Shown here piece by piece: positions 14,480 to 17,188 of a stretch of 17,188 nt of DNA (its first letter is position 1; every line of letters begins with the position of its first letter). Made by a program: the position numbers and the translations under genes. The notes below the pieces were generated by a model that was not told the origin of the DNA, did not search any database, and saw only the letters and a program-made list of their open reading frames with translations. The stretch is from NCBI GenBank assembly GCA_964553105.1, contig CAZKJO010000043.1:1-17188 (forward strand), in the 5' to 3' direction. Source of the stretch: Profundicola sp964553105 (lineage in GTDB: Bacteria; Bacteroidota; Bacteroidia; Flavobacteriales; Weeksellaceae).

Positions 14480-15652
14480 TTGGATATAGATAGGTTAAAA
14501 GACAATGAGGTTCAACAGTGGATAGAGGAAAATATGCATGAAAATATTCATGACATAGCTTTTAAAAAATCTCCGTTTAAGGACATTTCTATGCGGGATT
14601 TACTTCAGCAAATTCAAGGTAGAAATATAATCAAGAAAAAGATCCCTACTTTAAATCAAAAAGGAATTTTATTTCCTCCTAAATTAAATCTAGAACAAAC
14701 ATCTTCTGAAGCAACAGCTCTGCATAAAGCGAGTATAGTAGAAGGGAAGTCTCTAGTGGATATTACAGGTGGTTTGGGAATTGATTGTATTGCTTTTGCC
14801 AATAAGTTTGAAGAGGTAACTCACATAGAGCAGAACAAAGAACTACAAGCGATGGCAGCTTCTAATTTCCAAAGCTTAGGTTTAGAAAATATTACTTCAA
14901 TAGCTGCAAATGGAATTGACTATCTTAAACAGACGAATAAAGTTTGGGATGTATTATATTTAGATCCATCGCGCCGAGATGATGCTAAGAATCGAGTGTT
15001 CTTGTTGGAGGAGATGACGCCGAATTTATTGGAACATTTAAGTCTTATTACTACTAAAGCTCAGCAAATTTTAATTAAATTATCGCCACTTATAGATATT
15101 TCGTATTTACTTCAAATTCTTCATAACATTTCTGAAATACAAGTTGTTGCACTTAAAAATGAGGTAAAGGAAATATTGGTTAATATTAAAAAATCAAATT
15201 CTTCGAATACTAAAATAACAGCTGTAAATTTAGAGAGCGACCAGACTCATTTTGAATTTCAAATAGATGAAATTGATAATGTCACTAGTCCACTCGGCAA
15301 AATTGGAAAATACTTATACGAACCCAATGCAGCGATTCAAAAATCAGGTGGAAATGAAATCCTTGGAATGGATTTTAATATGAAGAAATTACATCAAAAT
15401 ACGCAACTTTTTACTTCGGATGAACTTCATAAAAATTATCCAGGTCGTATTTTTGAATTAGCTGAGAAAATTAAGAATCCTAAAAAAGAATTGAGAAATC
15501 AATCGATTATGGCCATTCATAGAAACTTTCCTGAGAATTTAGTGACATTACGAAAAAAGTATAAATTCACTACAGATGGCTTATTACCAGTGCTTTTCAC
15601 ACGTAATTTAGACCAGATTATCATTCAAAGAATGACATTTGTGAAACTTTAA
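14480..15652 (+). CDS. SAM-dependent methyltransferase, PG_1098-like with THUMP-like C-terminus
   Basis: This 390-residue protein belongs to a Bacteroidota methyltransferase family typified by Porphyromonas PG_1098. After an N-terminal region with PKLNLEQTSSEATA (67-80) comes a Rossmann methyltransferase domain. Its SAM loop is VDITGGLGID (93-102), the acidic ribose ligand is Glu117 (THIEQN), and the motif IV-like LDPSRRD is at 161-167. The C-terminus has PNAAIQKSG and a THUMP-like end (HRNFPENLVTLRKKY, DGLLPVLFTRNL), which suggests an RNA substrate. The target nucleotide is unknown. The start is TTG at 14480, 2 nt after the permease stop; the first in-frame ATG would remove 18 residues. It is the last gene of the udk operon. 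Confidence 0.85.
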   Translation: MDIDRLKDNEVQQWIEENMHENIHDIAFKKSPFKDISMRDLLQQIQGRNIIKKKIPTLNQKGILFPPKLNLEQTSSEATALHKASIVEGKSLVDITGGLGIDCIAFANKFEEVTHIEQNKELQAMAASNFQSLGLENITSIAANGIDYLKQTNKVWDVLYLDPSRRDDAKNRVFLLEEMTPNLLEHLSLITTKAQQILIKLSPLIDISYLLQILHNISEIQVVALKNEVKEILVNIKKSNSSNTKITAVNLESDQTHFEFQIDEIDNVTSPLGKIGKYLYEPNAAIQKSGGNEILGMDFNMKKLHQNTQLFTSDELHKNYPGRIFELAEKIKNPKKELRNQSIMAIHRNFPENLVTLRKKYKFTTDGLLPVLFTRNLDQIIIQRMTFVKL

Positions 15653-15687
15653 CATTTTTTGATTTTCGAATTTTAAATATATGTAGT

Positions 15688-15695
15688 TATATTTG
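15688..15695 (+). promoter_or_regulatory. -7 box of the small-RNA candidate
   Basis: TATATTTG matches TAnnTTTG exactly, 36 nt after the methyltransferase stop. A TTG is at 15659-15661, 26 nt upstream, slightly longer than normal spacing. No open reading frame follows, which points to a short non-coding transcript. Confidence 0.5.
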
Positions 15696-15701
15696 TTTTA
15701 A

Positions 15702-15781
15702 TCTTTTTCATAAAGAGTAGTTGAGTTTTCATGGTATTCGAAAGAATACCGCAAAAGTCTCCGGGAGCGGAGACTTTTTTT
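15702..15781 (+). ncRNA. Candidate ~80-nt small RNA with two hairpins
   Basis: Starting about 6-7 nt after the -7 box, the predicted transcript has an unpaired AT-rich 5' part. It then has a perfect 7-bp hairpin with a GAAA tetraloop, GGTATTC-GAAA-GAATACC (15733-15750). After two bases it ends in a strong intrinsic terminator (15753-15781). A GNRA tetraloop stacked directly on a terminator is the look of a structured small RNA rather than a plain 3' end. It could instead be only the end of the upstream operon message. I cannot assign it to a known RNA family. Confidence 0.4.
15753..15781 (+). terminator. Rho-independent terminator
   Basis: A 10-bp stem, AAAAGTCTCC / GGAGACTTTT, with loop GGGAGC is followed by further Ts (T7 in total from 15775). 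It ends the udk operon and/or the small-RNA candidate. In the leftward direction the hairpin is followed by only four Ts, so it may also weakly end the M20 gene transcript. Confidence 0.85.
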
Positions 15782-15803
15782 ATGCTTAAAATTTGAGGTT
15801 CTA

Positions 15804-16967
15804 TTATTTAAGTAAGGACTCGGTTAATGCAACCCAATAAGCAGCACCAATAGGTAATAAATTTTGATTGAATTGATATTTTGGGTGATGCAGCATATAT
15901 CCATCGCCATTTCCTAGCATAACATAATTTCCAGGTTTTTTCTCCAGCATAAAAGCAAAATCCTCACTTCCCATAAATGCGAAGCCTTGGTCTGTAACCT
16001 TTTCTTCGCCAAAAGTGTTTTGAGCAATTTCTAGCGCTTTTCTAGTTTGTTCAGGAGAATTTACCAGAACAGACCCCTCAATGCCTTCTTTGATGCTGTA
16101 GGTGCATCCAAAAGCTTCTGCTTGAGCTTGGGTCATGCTTTTAATTCTTTGCAGAACCATTTTTCTGTTTTCGCTATCCATATTTCGGATGCTAAGTTTT
16201 AAATGGGCTTTTTGGGGAATTATATTTCCCGCGGTTCCGGCATTGAAAGCGCCAACATTTACAACACATTCTTTCCAAGGAGAAACATTTCGGCTGACAA
16301 TGGTTTGGAGTGCCATAACGAGCGAAGAAGCACATACAATAGGATCAATACCTAATTCTGGAATCGCGCCATGACTTCCTTTTCCTTCAATCTCAATTTC
16401 CCAATTATCAACAGCCGCCATGGTTTCGCCTTCTCTAAAGATAAACTTACCAAACTCACCTGTCGGCATATTGTGTAGGGCATAAACTTCATCCATAGGA
16501 AATCGTTCAAAAAGTCCATCTTCAATCATGGCCGGAGCTCCTTGCATGGTTTCTTCTCCGGGTTGAAAGATAAAATGAACTGTTCCCTCGAAGTTTTTGG
16601 TTTCAGCTAAATACTTCGCCGCACCTAAAGCCATAGCTGTGTGTCCATCATGACCACACAAATGAGCAACTCCATCTTTTGTGCTTTTGTAGGTTAAATC
16701 ATTATCCTCTTGAATGGGTAAAGCATCAAAATCGGCTCTAATACCAATGGCTTGATTGCTCTCACCAACTTTTAATGAAGCCACGATACCGTATTTTCCG
16801 ACACCTTCTACAACTTCAAACTCACCAAATGATTTCAACTTTTCGACAATAAATTTTGACGTATTTTCTTCCTGCATTGATAACTCAGGAAATTGGTGCA
16901 TACTTTCTTGCCACTGTTTTAACTCTGGAAGTCGAGCTTTTAAAGTTTCGATGAGCTTGGTATTCAT
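15804..16967 (-). CDS. M20 family metallo-amidohydrolase (M20D, N-acyl amino acid/hippurate hydrolase type)
   Basis: This cytosolic zinc/manganese hydrolase has 387 residues, the normal size. The family order is visible: MHQFPELS (23-30), IRADFDALPI (76-85), the metal motif HLCGHDGHTAM with Cys104 and His106 (102-112), and PGEE with Glu138-Glu139 (136-139). Further on are LHN with His165, the dimerisation-domain motif GKGSHGAIPELGIDP (195-209), MGSEDFA, and the last ligand near His361 (HHPKYQF). Family members remove acyl or aminoacyl groups from amino acids (hippurate, indole-acetyl or N-acetyl amino acids); the substrate cannot be read from sequence. There is no signal peptide. The start is ATG at 16967. 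It lies 24 nt after the stop of a broken NTF2-like gene and has no -7 box of its own. Confidence 0.92.
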   Translation of the reverse strand: MNTKLIETLKARLPELKQWQESMHQFPELSMQEENTSKFIVEKLKSFGEFEVVEGVGKYGIVASLKVGESNQAIGIRADFDALPIQEDNDLTYKSTKDGVAHLCGHDGHTAMALGAAKYLAETKNFEGTVHFIFQPGEETMQGAPAMIEDGLFERFPMDEVYALHNMPTGEFGKFIFREGETMAAVDNWEIEIEGKGSHGAIPELGIDPIVCASSLVMALQTIVSRNVSPWKECVVNVGAFNAGTAGNIIPQKAHLKLSIRNMDSENRKMVLQRIKSMTQAQAEAFGCTYSIKEGIEGSVLVNSPEQTRKALEIAQNTFGEEKVTDQGFAFMGSEDFAFMLEKKPGNYVMLGNGDGYMLHHPKYQFNQNLLPIGAAYWVALTESLLK

Positions 16968-16991
16968 AGGAATTAAATTTAAATGACTTAG

Positions 16992-17188
16992 CTAAGTTAT
17001 GATTAAAGAGATTAGGAATTCGATATAATCCGATATTTTATCTAAATAAGTTAGATAATCCTCTTTGTTTTTAATTTCATCTAAAACCCATTGAGAAGCG
17101 TAATGAAAATCTGGATCTAATAAATCACGAATGAATGATGAGTCAAGGTTATTTCAGGTTTTTGCAAATGCTGTGACCAATTCTTTAT
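16992..17188 (-). pseudogene. Remnant of an NTF2-like (DUF4440-type) small protein gene, nonsense-mutated
   Basis: One minus-strand frame enters from the right edge as KELVTAFAKT, meets TGA at 17156-17154, and continues in the same frame as NNLDSSFIRDLLDPDFHY, then ASQWVLDEIKNKEDYLTYLDK. It ends at a stop at 16994-16992. The coding character on both sides of the TGA is alike and resembles Bacteroidota NTF2-like proteins, which commonly have a Trp before the N-L-D segment; TGG to TGA is one base change. The end SDYIEFLISLIIT looks like a replaced or truncated C-terminus, since the family normally continues for many more residues. It could also be two small genes or a sequencing error. The 5' part lies outside the window. 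Confidence 0.65.

Noticed and set aside
16135..16374. Rightward 79-codon frame opposite the M20 hydrolase
   Set aside because: It is antisense to the conserved dimerisation domain; the hydrophobic look comes from the complement of M20 codons.

Overview
This window comes from an AT-rich bacterium that is almost certainly a member of the Bacteroidota, most likely class Flavobacteriia. The reasons are: repeated perfect copies of the Bacteroidota -7 promoter motif TAnnTTTG placed just before genes; almost no Shine-Dalgarno sequences; a menaquinone pathway; a separate small methylmalonyl-CoA mutase subunit; and the gene order uridine kinase - septum formation initiator - mutA. I cannot name the genus. 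No phage, transposon, CRISPR or rRNA genes are visible.

Layout. Bases 1-559 hold the first codons of a possible leftward gene and a decapitated SDR-type oxidoreductase remnant, closed by a bidirectional terminator. Leftward tRNA-Ser(GCT) and tRNA-Pro(TGG) follow at 625-799 with their own promoter, then a gene-free stretch rich in phased T-tracts. Bases 1185-6319 form a DNA-damage/mutagenesis module: an alternative DnaE polymerase and a Y-family polymerase (dinB) are transcribed leftward, divergently from a LexA/CI-type self-cleaving repressor. The 170-bp region between them carries three GGAA-type palindromes spaced exactly 19 bp apart, flanked by two perfect -7 boxes. A lipoprotein thermonuclease follows at 6358-6909.

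Bases 6959-11014 hold menaquinone genes: a hotdog thioesterase (probable DHNA-CoA hydrolase), isochorismate synthase and, after a leftward acetate kinase and an unknown 109-residue protein, the prenyltransferase menA. Bases 11156-15652 look like one tightly packed rightward operon: udk, a DivIC/FtsB-like protein, mutA, an AI-2E family permease and a PG_1098-like methyltransferase. All junctions there overlap or are separated by 2 nt. After it comes a candidate ~80-nt small RNA with its own -7 box and two hairpins, then a leftward M20 amidohydrolase. At the right edge is a broken NTF2-like gene with an internal stop.

The most interesting part is the repressor-dinB-dnaE module. Both polymerases and the repressor keep their catalytic residues, and the visible operator architecture suggests that the repressor controls the polymerases and itself. 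The small-RNA candidate, the tandem palindromes upstream of ackA and the two broken genes at the window edges also deserve attention.
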